Assembly: GCF_010731695.1 (NCBI RefSeq)
Contig: NZ_AP022586.1
Coordinates: forward strand, 5,022,001 to 5,086,000
Source: Mycolicibacterium litorale
Lineage (GTDB): Bacteria > Actinomycetota > Actinomycetes > Mycobacteriales > Mycobacteriaceae
DNA: 64,000 bases
Direction: 5' to 3'
Shown: positions 56,901 through 64,000 of the stretch, piece after piece
Numbering within the stretch: the first letter of the stretch is position 1
How the letters are laid out: each line of letters starts with the position of its first letter
Made by a program: the position numbers and the translations under genes
Notes under the pieces: generated by a model
What the model was told of the DNA's origin: nothing
Databases searched by the model: none
Seen by the model: only the letters and a program-made list of their open reading frames with translations

Positions 56901-57998
56901 ATGTCCAGGAGTCCGGAGCCGCGACGGCACGCGACCCTGGCCTCCCTCGCGGCCGAGCTGAAGGTCAGCCGCACCACCATCTCCAATGCGTACAACCGAC
57001 CCGACCAGTTGTCGGCCGAACTGCGTGAGCGCATCTTCACCGCGGCCAAACGGCTCGGCTATCCCGGGCCCGATCCGGTGGCGCGGTCGCTGCGCACCCG
57101 CCGGGCGGGTGCGGTCGGCCTGGTGATCACCGAACCGCTGAACTACTCCTTCAGCGATCCGGCCGCACTCGATTTCGTTGCCGGGCTTGCCGAATCGTGT
57201 GAGGACGCCGGGCAGGGCCTGCTCCTGGTGGCGGTCGGGCCGAATCGCAGTCTGGAGGACGGTTCTGCGGCCGTGCTGGCCGCGGGTGTCGACGGTTTCG
57301 TCGTCTACTCCGCCAGCGACGACGATCCGTACCTGCCGGTGGTGCAGCAGCGGCACCTGCCCGTTGTGGTCGTCGACCAGCCCAAGGATGTTCCCGGCAC
57401 GTCGCGGGTCTGCATCGACGATCGTGCCGCGATGCGCCAGATCGCCGAATACGTTCTGGGGCTGGGCCACCGGGAGATCGGGTTGCTGACGATGCGGCTC
57501 GGTCTCGAGCGGCCCGACGGCAGCAGGCCCACGGTGGCAGACCCGGAACGCCTCCGCACGCCCCACTTCCATGTCCAGCGCGAGCGCATCGCGGGCGTGT
57601 ACGACGCGGTGGCCGCGGCCGGACTCGACGAGCGCGCGGTGACGGTCGTGGAGAGCTACGAGCACCTGCCGACCTCCGGCGGGGCGGCCGCCGAGGTGGC
57701 GCTGGCCGCCAATCCGCGGCTGACGGCGTTGATGTGCACCGCCGACGTGCTCGCGCTGTCGGCGATGGACTATCTGCGCTCGCGCGGGATCTACGTGCCC
57801 GGTCAGATGACGGTCACCGGTTTCGACGGCATCCCCGATGCGGTGCGCCGCGGGCTGACCACCGTGGTGCAGCCCAGCATCGAGAAGGGGCGACGCGCCG
57901 GCCGGTTGCTGCACGAGCCGCCGCGCGACGGGCTGCCGGTCATCGAGGTGCTCGACACCGAACTGCTGCGCGGTCGCACCGCGGGCGCCCCGTCCTGA
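56901..57998 (+). CDS. LacI-family transcriptional regulator (Rv3575c type)
   Basis: A 365-residue regulator: N-terminal LacI helix-turn-helix (TLASLAAELKVSRTTISNAYNRP) and a periplasmic-binding-protein-like effector domain (about 70-350). It matches Rv3575c by position. It lies 30 nt after znuB but marks the return to the conserved chromosome order, so it is probably independent. Target unknown; sugar sensing is usual for the family. Confidence 0.88.
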   Translation: MSRSPEPRRHATLASLAAELKVSRTTISNAYNRPDQLSAELRERIFTAAKRLGYPGPDPVARSLRTRRAGAVGLVITEPLNYSFSDPAALDFVAGLAESCEDAGQGLLLVAVGPNRSLEDGSAAVLAAGVDGFVVYSASDDDPYLPVVQQRHLPVVVVDQPKDVPGTSRVCIDDRAAMRQIAEYVLGLGHREIGLLTMRLGLERPDGSRPTVADPERLRTPHFHVQRERIAGVYDAVAAAGLDERAVTVVESYEHLPTSGGAAAEVALAANPRLTALMCTADVLALSAMDYLRSRGIYVPGQMTVTGFDGIPDAVRRGLTTVVQPSIEKGRRAGRLLHEPPRDGLPVIEVLDTELLRGRTAGAPS

Positions 57999-58061
57999 CC
58001 TCTCACCCCGTCCGGCGACCGTGCGTGTCTGCACCCGCCACACCGCGGAAACGTCAGCAGT

Positions 58062-59000
58062 TCACGCCCGCTCGGCACGTCGCGAGCGCCACGATTGCAC
58101 CGCCGGCGCCAGCGCGTCAACGAGCATCGGCAGCTGCGGCGCCATCGCCAGACACGCCACCGAGGCGAGTAGCGCCGCCGACTCCGTGACCGCGAGCACC
58201 CGTTCGTCGAGCGCGCGCAGACCGAGCCCGACGGCGGCGGCGTCGTAGGCGGCGTGGCCCTCCGGCCCGACGAGCGCGAGGTCCGATTCCACCGCTCCCA
58301 ACGTGACCAGCTCGAAGTCCGACCAGTATTCGCCGGTCGCGGTGGGAATCATGTTGTGGAACGGCGCATCACCGTGGATCGGCTGGACGTCCACGCCGGG
58401 GAATGCCGCCTCGAACCCCGCCCGGGACGTGAGCACCGGTGCGAGGTGTTCCCAATCCTGCCGCGCGCGCTGTACATCGGCGGCGTCGAGCAGGCCGGGC
58501 TGGTGCTCCAGCTCGGTGAGCGCCGCGGGTATGTAGGTCTCGAACTGCGTGAAGAACCCGAGGCCGCCGCCGTCGTACTCGCGCAGTGCGGCGTGCAGCC
58601 CCGCCGTCGACGCGCACCGCTGCGCCAAGTCCGGCTCGCCGTCGCTCACCGCGTCGAGATACTGCCAGAACGTCATGGAGAAGCCATCGAGCACAACGGG
58701 TTCGCGGGGCACCAGGGGACTCGGCGGCACCACCGGCAGTCCGCGGTCGGTCAGCCAGCCCGCCACCGACAGCTCGGCGCGCTGCTGCGCCGTCTGCCGC
58801 TCGGGGGACGAGCGCACCGATGCGGGCAGCACCGTCGGCACCCGCACCACCACCGGCGACGGCGCCAGATGGACGATCACGGAGAAGACGTCGTAGAGCA
58901 CCCGCGGCTCATCGACGTGCAGGCCGAGGTCTCGACCGGCCGCCGTCGCCGCGGTGACGGCGCGGGCGGTGCGGGCCGCCAGGTCGTCGGAGGTCAGCAT
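58062..59000 (-). CDS. Aminoglycoside-phosphotransferase-family kinase-like protein
   Basis: A 312-residue APH-fold protein with the catalytic HGDxxxxN (HGDAPFHN) and a DFE-type metal site (SDFELVTLG). Small-molecule kinase of unknown substrate; antibiotic resistance is not implied. It shares its first base with the otsB stop, so the two genes are coupled. Confidence 0.8.
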   Translation of the reverse strand: MLTSDDLAARTARAVTAATAAGRDLGLHVDEPRVLYDVFSVIVHLAPSPVVVRVPTVLPASVRSSPERQTAQQRAELSVAGWLTDRGLPVVPPSPLVPREPVVLDGFSMTFWQYLDAVSDGEPDLAQRCASTAGLHAALREYDGGGLGFFTQFETYIPAALTELEHQPGLLDAADVQRARQDWEHLAPVLTSRAGFEAAFPGVDVQPIHGDAPFHNMIPTATGEYWSDFELVTLGAVESDLALVGPEGHAAYDAAAVGLGLRALDERVLAVTESAALLASVACLAMAPQLPMLVDALAPAVQSWRSRRAERA

Positions 59001-59764
59001 CAGCGGTGGCGCCGGGCGGCGAGCAGATACTCCAACGCCTCGGCCACGTGCTGCGGTTCGCCCACCCGGTAGGCCGCCGCGGTCTCACCGGGCCCGACCT
59101 TCACCCCGATGTCCCCGTCGCGCATCCGGCGGAACGCCTTCTCGTCGGTCACGTCGTCACCGAGGAACACCACCGCCGACGCGTCGTGCTGATCGCGCAG
59201 GATGTCGACGGCTTGGCCCTTGTCGGTGTGGATGACGGCGAACTCCTTGACCGCCTTGCCGTCGGTGACCTGCGCATCCCACTGCGCCGCAGCCTCGTTG
59301 GCGCGTCGCATCGCCGCCTCACCGTCGGCCGGTGAGGCGTTGCGCACGTGCAGCGCGACGCTGGCGGGCTTCAATTCGACTGTGGCGCCGGGGAACTCCG
59401 CGGCGATGGCGTCGAGGGCGCCTTTGATCTCGACCAGCAGGGCCCGAGCCCGCTCGTCGATCGGCGAGACGAATCCGGTGTCGAACTCCGAACCGTGGCT
59501 GCCGACCAGGTGCACGCGGTCGGACACCCCGGAGAGCTCGCGGAGCACGGCGAGCGCGCGGCCGGAGATGAGCGAGACGGTGGTCGCGGGCAGCGCGGCC
59601 AGTTCCTCGAGGGCGGCGGCGGACGCGGGTAGCGGCCGGGCGTCGGCAGGGTTCGACACGATCGGCGCGAGGGTGCCGTCGTAGTCGCAGGCGATCAGCA
59701 GGCGGGGGAGTCGCGCGGCGCGGTCGAGCGCCCGGCGCAGATCTGTCGGTAAGCCGTCGGCCAC
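59000..59764 (-). CDS. otsB: Trehalose-6-phosphate phosphatase
   Basis: A 254-residue HAD-superfamily phosphatase with DxDGT (27-31, CDYDGTLAPI), SGR (SLISGRAL), and the LGDDVTDEKAF metal motif. It is the short OtsB form rather than the longer two-domain OtsB2. GTG start. It lies 3 nt downstream of kstR on the same strand. Confidence 0.9.
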   Translation of the reverse strand: MADGLPTDLRRALDRAARLPRLLIACDYDGTLAPIVSNPADARPLPASAAALEELAALPATTVSLISGRALAVLRELSGVSDRVHLVGSHGSEFDTGFVSPIDERARALLVEIKGALDAIAAEFPGATVELKPASVALHVRNASPADGEAAMRRANEAAAQWDAQVTDGKAVKEFAVIHTDKGQAVDILRDQHDASAVVFLGDDVTDEKAFRRMRDGDIGVKVGPGETAAAYRVGEPQHVAEALEYLLAARRHR

Positions 59765-59767
59765 GCG

Positions 59768-60475
59768 TCAGATCTTAGGGCGGTCACCGTCGCCGATGAG
59801 CAGCCGCACCGCCAGATCGAGCCGTTTGCTCACGTCGGTGGCCGAGGCGCGGCGGGTCAGCCACGCCAGCAGGTTCGACAGCCAGACATCGGAGATGACG
59901 CGGGCGATGTGGTACTGGTCCTCGGTGGGTTCGCCGTCGCTCATCGCGCGGGCGAACATCGAATCCATCAGCTTGCCCACGTGATCAACCTCACCGGCCG
60001 CCGACGCGTCGGCGAAGACGAATGCACGCGTCATCGCCTCGGTGAGCAGCGGGTTGCGCTGCATGGCGCGGTTGAGCTTGCCGACCATGAAGTTCAGCCG
60101 CTGATACGGCGTACCGCCCGCGAGTGCCGCCCGGTCGGTCTTGGCGTCGATCCGCTCGAACTCGCGCCCCAGCGCCGACACCAGCAGGTGCACCTTCGAC
60201 GGGAAGTAGCGGTACAGGGTGCCGACGGCGACGTCGGCGCGTTCGGCCACCGCGCGCATCTGCACCGCCTCGTAGCCGCCCTTCGAGGCGATCGCCAGCG
60301 TGGCGTCGAGGATCCGCTTGCGACGTTCCCGCTGTGCCTCGGAGCCGAGTTCGGACTCGGCGAGCACCGCCACGTTCATCACCTCACGTGGCCGTGAGCC
60401 GGAGCCCGTCTCGCGGGATCGCGAGTCGGAACCCGACGACGGGCTGGTGTGTGCTGGCATCGAGGCCTCGGACAT
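59768..60475 (-). CDS. kstR: TetR-family cholesterol-catabolism repressor KstR
   Basis: A 235-residue TetR regulator nearly identical by eye to KstR (Rv3574) from AVLAESELGSEAQRERRKRIL onward, including the helix-turn-helix GGYEAVQMRAVAERADVAVGTLYRYF segment. KstR represses a large sterol regulon and is released by 3-oxo-cholestenoyl-CoA type ligands. ATG 60475 has AAGGAG upstream and adds a Ser-rich N-terminus; a start at the inner Met before NVAVLAESE is possible. Confidence 0.95.
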   Translation of the reverse strand: MSEASMPAHTSPSSGSDSRSRETGSGSRPREVMNVAVLAESELGSEAQRERRKRILDATLAIASKGGYEAVQMRAVAERADVAVGTLYRYFPSKVHLLVSALGREFERIDAKTDRAALAGGTPYQRLNFMVGKLNRAMQRNPLLTEAMTRAFVFADASAAGEVDHVGKLMDSMFARAMSDGEPTEDQYHIARVISDVWLSNLLAWLTRRASATDVSKRLDLAVRLLIGDGDRPKI

Positions 60476-60497
60476 GCCGTGTGACGCTCCTTCATCG

Positions 60498-60523
60498 TGC
60501 GTATCCCCCCAAAACGATACGCA
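60498..60523. repeat. Inverted repeat upstream of kstR
   Basis: TGCGTATC (60498-60505) and GATACGCA (60516-60523) are perfect 8-bp arms around a 10-bp C/A-rich spacer, 23 bp before the kstR start. It does not resemble the KstR motif; it could be another operator or an mRNA hairpin. Confidence 0.6.
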
Positions 60524-60616
60524 TGTCGGGCTCCGTTTTCTCACCTCGGCATCGGCGCGGCAGCGACGTGTCCTGCTGCGATGCCGGTCGACTTGACGGT
60601 TGAACGCTGGCACCAT

Positions 60617-60630
60617 TAGAACACGTTCTA
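60617..60630. promoter_or_regulatory. KstR operator
   Basis: TAGAACACGTTCTA is a perfect 14-bp palindrome matching the published KstR motif (TnnAACnnGTTnnA). It lies 43 bp before the fadE34 start and 141 bp before kstR, so it can control both. Confidence 0.93.
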
Positions 60631-60673
60631 GTGAGGAGTATGAGCCTTCTCACCCAACGCGAGGAGTCCGGAA

Positions 60674-62800
60674 ATGACCCAGTCGCTGCTGTCGGGGTCC
60701 GGCCCCGGCACCGACGAGCAGTTTGCTGCCCGCGAGATGGTGCGCGACTGGGCCGCCGCCTCCCGGGCGGTGGAGGCCGCGCGTGAGGTGGAACAGGGCG
60801 ACTCCGAGGCGTGGCGCCGCGCGTACGCGGGGTTCGCGGAGCTGGGCATTTTCGGCGTCGCGATCCCGGAGGAGCAGGGCGGCGCGGGCGGCACCGTCGA
60901 GGATCTGTGCGCGATGGTCGACGAGGCCGCAGCGGCGATGGTGCCCGGGCCGGTCGCAACCACCGCGCTGGCCACGCTGGTGATCACCGACGAGGCGCTC
61001 CTCGAGGCGTTGGCATCGGGCGCACGCACCGCAGGCGTGACGCTGGCGGCCGACGTGACCGTCGAAGGCGGCACCGCATCCGGGGTGGCGGCGCAGGTGC
61101 TCGGCGCCGAACCGTCCGGGCTGCTGCTGCTCCCCGCCGGGGATGCGGTCGTGCTCGTCGACGCCACCGCCGACGGGGTGACGGTCGAACCGCTGACCGC
61201 GACCGACTTCTCCCGCCCGCTGGCCCGGGTGGTGCTCGACAGCGCCCCCGTCACGACACTCGACCTCAGCGCGGGCCGGCTCGCGGATCTGGCCGCGACG
61301 CTGCTCGCGGCGGAGGCCGCCGGTCTGGCGCGCTGGCAACTGGTCACCGCCACGGACTACGCGAAGGTCCGCGAACAGTTCGGTAAGCCGATCGGCAGCT
61401 TCCAGGCGATCAAGCACATGTGCGCCGAGATGCTGTTGCGCGCCGAACAGGTGTCGGTGACGGCGGCGGACGCGGCCCGCGCCGTGACCGACGGCGACGA
61501 CCGGCAGCTGAGCATCGCGGCGGCGGTCGCAGCCGCCGCGGGTATCGACGCAGCGAAGGCCAACGCCAAGGACTGCATTCAGGTCCTCGGCGGCATCGGC
61601 ATCACCTGGGAACACGACGCACATCTGTATCTGCGGCGCGCATACGGCATTTCGCAGTTCCTCGGCGGCCGCTCGCGGTGGCTGCGCCGCATCGCCGACC
61701 TGACCCAGCAGGGCGTGCGGCGCGAGCTGCGCATCGACCTCGACTCGGTCGACCACCTGCGCCCCGAGATCAGCGCGGCGGTCGCGCAGGTCGCGGCGCT
61801 GCCCGAGGACCAGCGCCAGCCCGCGCTCGCCGAGGCCGGTCTGCTCGCCCCGCACTGGCCGAAGCCGTTCGGCCGCGCGGCGTCCCCGGCCGAACAGCTG
61901 CTGATCGACCAGGAGCTGGCCGAGGCGGGGGTGTCGCGTCCCGACCTCGTCATCGGCTGGTGGGCGGCCCCGACGATCCTCGAACACGGCAGCCCCGAAC
62001 AGATCGAGCAGTTCGTTCCCGCCACCCTGCGCGGTGAGTTGTCCTGGTGCCAGCTGTTCAGTGAGCCGGGCGCGGGTTCGGACCTGGCGGCGCTGCGCAC
62101 CAAAGCCGTTCGCGTCGACGGTGGTTGGAAGCTCACCGGCCAGAAGGTGTGGACCTCGGCGGCGCACAAGGCGCACTGGGGTGTCTGCCTGGCGCGCACG
62201 GATCCGGACGCCCCGAAGCACAAGGGCATCACGTACTTCCTCATCGACATGAAATCGCCGGGCATCGTGATCCGCCCGCTGCGCGAGATCACCGGTGACG
62301 AGCTGTTCAACGAGGTGTTCTTCGACGACGTGTTCGTACCCGACGAGATGGTGGTCGGACAGGTCAACGACGGGTGGCGGCTGGCCCGCACGACGCTCGC
62401 CAACGAGCGGGTCGCGATGGCAGGCGGTACTGCGCTGGGCAATCCGATGGAGGAACTGCTGCGGACGGTGGCCGAACAGGGGCTGGATCCGGCCGACGAG
62501 GACCGGCTGGGACACCTGATCCTGACCGCGCAGGTGGGCTCACTGTTGGATCAGCGCATCGCGCAGAAGGCCGTCGGTGGGCAGGATCCAGGTGCGGAGT
62601 CCAGCGCGCGCAAGCTGATCGGCGTGCGTTACCGGCAGGGCCTGGCGGAGTTCCGGATGGACCTCTCCGAGGGCGCGGGTGCGGTGGTCAACCAGCCGGT
62701 GCACGACTTCCTCAACACCCGCTGCCTGACCATCGCCGGCGGTACCGAGCAGATCCTGCTGACCCTGGCCGGTGAACGGCTGCTGGGGCTGCCGCGGTAG
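60674..62800 (+). CDS. fadE34: Fused two-domain acyl-CoA dehydrogenase FadE34
   Basis: A 708-residue polypeptide with two acyl-CoA dehydrogenase halves (about 1-350 and 365-708), matching FadE34 (ChsE3, Rv3573c), which dehydrogenates the five-carbon cholesterol side-chain CoA thioester. The C-terminal half holds the FAD-site segment CQLFSEPGAGSDLA. A GAGGAG ribosome site precedes ATG 60674, under the KstR operator. Confidence 0.93.
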   Translation: MTQSLLSGSGPGTDEQFAAREMVRDWAAASRAVEAAREVEQGDSEAWRRAYAGFAELGIFGVAIPEEQGGAGGTVEDLCAMVDEAAAAMVPGPVATTALATLVITDEALLEALASGARTAGVTLAADVTVEGGTASGVAAQVLGAEPSGLLLLPAGDAVVLVDATADGVTVEPLTATDFSRPLARVVLDSAPVTTLDLSAGRLADLAATLLAAEAAGLARWQLVTATDYAKVREQFGKPIGSFQAIKHMCAEMLLRAEQVSVTAADAARAVTDGDDRQLSIAAAVAAAAGIDAAKANAKDCIQVLGGIGITWEHDAHLYLRRAYGISQFLGGRSRWLRRIADLTQQGVRRELRIDLDSVDHLRPEISAAVAQVAALPEDQRQPALAEAGLLAPHWPKPFGRAASPAEQLLIDQELAEAGVSRPDLVIGWWAAPTILEHGSPEQIEQFVPATLRGELSWCQLFSEPGAGSDLAALRTKAVRVDGGWKLTGQKVWTSAAHKAHWGVCLARTDPDAPKHKGITYFLIDMKSPGIVIRPLREITGDELFNEVFFDDVFVPDEMVVGQVNDGWRLARTTLANERVAMAGGTALGNPMEELLRTVAEQGLDPADEDRLGHLILTAQVGSLLDQRIAQKAVGGQDPGAESSARKLIGVRYRQGLAEFRMDLSEGAGAVVNQPVHDFLNTRCLTIAGGTEQILLTLAGERLLGLPR

Positions 62801-62801
62801 C

Positions 62802-63374
62802 TCAGCCGAAGGTGGTCTGCGCGCAGGCGTCCGGGGTGGTCAGGTTCACCCCGGAGTAGACCACCTGGATGTGACTGCACACGATGAACGCCGCCTTGAC
62901 GGCCGGCTGGCCGGTGGTCCACTCGGTGGGCATCGAACTGCCGTCGATCCGGTAGCGCTCGATCGGCCCGCCACCGAACGAGGTCACCGAGATCTCGACG
63001 TCGCGCAGCGACTTGTACATCTTCGAGAGCACGTTGTTGTGGTTGGCGCCCTTGACTTCTCGCGGAGTCCCTGAGGGGGCGCTGTACTCGGCTTCCTGCC
63101 AGACGTCGCGGTCGTTGCTGCGCAGCGTGATGGTCTGCCGTGACCATGCGTCGCCGGGCAGCCCGGTCGGCCCGCCGGGCGTCAGCAGGTTCGTGCTGGT
63201 GTTGAACGAGCACCGGTTGCCGACGCAGTCCGCGTTGACGTGCATCTCGATCTTGGTGGCCGGGTCGACGGCGATCGAGCTCTGCGCCGAGTTCGACGCG
63301 GCCGCGGCCGTCGCGGGCTGGGGGAGAAGTGCCGTCAGCAATGCCGCCGCACTTACTGCTGCGAGCCGGTTCAT
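62802..63374 (-). CDS. Secreted protein (Rv3572 type)
   Basis: A 190-residue protein with a typical Sec signal peptide (cleavage after the ATAAA region, about residue 25) and four cysteines in the mature part (about residues 50, 55, 166, 184), suggesting two disulphides. Matches Rv3572 by position. Function unknown. Convergent with fadE34, 1 nt between stops, and 21 nt downstream of kshB. Confidence 0.8.
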   Translation of the reverse strand: MNRLAAVSAAALLTALLPQPATAAAASNSAQSSIAVDPATKIEMHVNADCVGNRCSFNTSTNLLTPGGPTGLPGDAWSRQTITLRSNDRDVWQEAEYSAPSGTPREVKGANHNNVLSKMYKSLRDVEISVTSFGGGPIERYRIDGSSMPTEWTTGQPAVKAAFIVCSHIQVVYSGVNLTTPDACAQTTFG

Positions 63375-63395
63375 CGTGTTGAAGTTAGCCCTTCG

Positions 63396-64000
63396 CTACT
63401 CGTCGTAGGTGACTTCGACCGAATCCGACCGCGGCACCGCCTGGCATCCCAGGATCAGGCCTTCGTCGAGGTCGGACTGTTCGAGGACGTCGTTGATCTC
63501 CATCTCCACCTCGCCGCTGCGCTTGAGCACCGCGCAGGCGCCGCAGTGGCCCTCGCGGCAGGAGAACGGTGCGTCGAGACCCTTGTCCAGCAGCACGTCG
63601 AGCAGTTTGGCGTTGCGCGGCCAGCGCACCTCGTGGGTCTGCCCGTCGAGGGTGACCACCGCGGTGGCCGGGCCCTCGTCGCTGTCGTCCTCCTCGATGA
63701 CGACCGCCGCGAACGGGTCGGACTCCAGCGATTTGAACACCTCGATGTGGATCTTGTCCGCCGCGGTGCCCGCACTGGTCAGCGCCTCTTCGGCGGCGGC
63801 CATGAACGGGCCGGGCCCGCAGATGTAGGCGTCGTGGCCGGTGTAGGGCGCGGCCAGGCCGGCCAGTGCGGCCGCCGACGGCAGGCCCTGCACCGATTCG
63901 AGCCAGTGCACGACGGTGAGCCGGTCGGAGTACTTCGCGCTCAGCTCGCGCAGCGTGCCGGCGAAGATCACGTTGGACTCGTCGCGGTTGGCGTAGACCA
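63396..64000 (-). CDS. kshB: 3-ketosteroid 9-alpha-hydroxylase reductase, C-terminal part
   Basis: The last 200 residues or so of KshB, cut by the window end; the frame stays open through position 64000. It shows the end of the NAD-binding domain (DAYICGPGPFM) and a plant-type 2Fe-2S domain with CREGHCGAC plus a later LGCQAV Cys. KshB passes electrons from NADH to the oxygenase KshA, opening the steroid ring system. Position matches Rv3571. Confidence 0.92.
   Translation of the reverse strand, partial: VYANRDESNVIFAGTLRELSAKYSDRLTVVHWLESVQGLPSAAALAGLAAPYTGHDAYICGPGPFMAAAEEALTSAGTAADKIHIEVFKSLESDPFAAVVIEEDDSDEGPATAVVTLDGQTHEVRWPRNAKLLDVLLDKGLDAPFSCREGHCGACAVLKRSGEVEMEINDVLEQSDLDEGLILGCQAVPRSDSVEVTYDE

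Noticed and set aside
58062..59000. Aminoglycoside resistance gene
   Set aside because: The APH fold is shared by many small-molecule kinases; there is no close match to a known resistance enzyme and no mobile context.

Overview
The window is a high-GC, densely coded stretch of an actinobacterial chromosome. Gene content and order match the Rv3627c-Rv3571 segment of Mycobacterium tuberculosis read in the opposite direction (dacB, tilS, hpt, ephA, ftsH, folEPBK, panCD, coaX, lysS, lsr2, clpC1, lpqF, mhuD, mutY, disA, radA, carD, ispDF, cysS, kstR, fadE34, kshB). The espACD and esxVW/PE-PPE genes that interrupt this segment in M. tuberculosis are absent. Together with a B12-riboswitch/CbtBA locus and an extra zinc-limitation island, this points to a fast-growing environmental mycobacterium (Mycolicibacterium type). 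Gene identities and comparisons with M. tuberculosis come from reading the sequence and from memory; no database search was run.

Layout. (1) 0-7 kb: the 3' end of dacB, a zincin-like metalloprotease, tilS and hpt, then on the minus strand ephA, an LLM-family oxidoreductase, an alcohol dehydrogenase and an LpqG-like lipoprotein. (2) 7.2-17 kb: ftsH followed by a tightly overlapping folate and pantothenate/CoA operon. (3) 17-25 kb: a PLP amino-acid deaminase, lysS, lsr2, clpC1, and a cobalamin riboswitch controlling cbtB-cbtA and an atypical histidine phosphatase. (4) 25-36 kb: lpqF, the haem-degrading mhuD, a GlxA-type regulator, a GAF-GGDEF-EAL cyclic-di-GMP enzyme, mutY, a beta carbonic anhydrase, the cyclic-di-AMP synthase disA, radA and lpqE. 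(5) 36.7-40.8 kb: carD-ispD-ispF-cysS-rlmB. (6) 40.9-56.9 kb: an apparent zinc-limitation island. (7) 56.9-64 kb: a LacI-type regulator, a phosphotransferase, otsB and the cholesterol genes kstR, fadE34 and kshB (cut by the window end).

The most interesting part is the zinc island. Zinc-independent paralogues of L28, L33, S14 and S18 are transcribed divergently from a degenerate CobW-like protein (probably the ribosome-hibernation adaptor MRF) and the L31 paralogue, with two Zur-type palindromes between them. A third palindrome separates aztA from a permease gene. That permease is fused in frame to a second AztD-like metallochaperone beta-propeller, and a lipobox-like signal segment lies at the junction. 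aztC, a free aztD and a complete second zinc ABC transporter (znuACB) follow. Spacing suggests the Zur-controlled transcripts may also run into a metallo-beta-lactamase-fold protein, an ArsB-like permease and pxpA. The genes together describe a response to zinc scarcity: ribosomal proteins that free zinc, ribosome hibernation, and two uptake systems with periplasmic zinc chaperones.

I saw no rRNA, tRNA, insertion sequence, prophage or CRISPR array.
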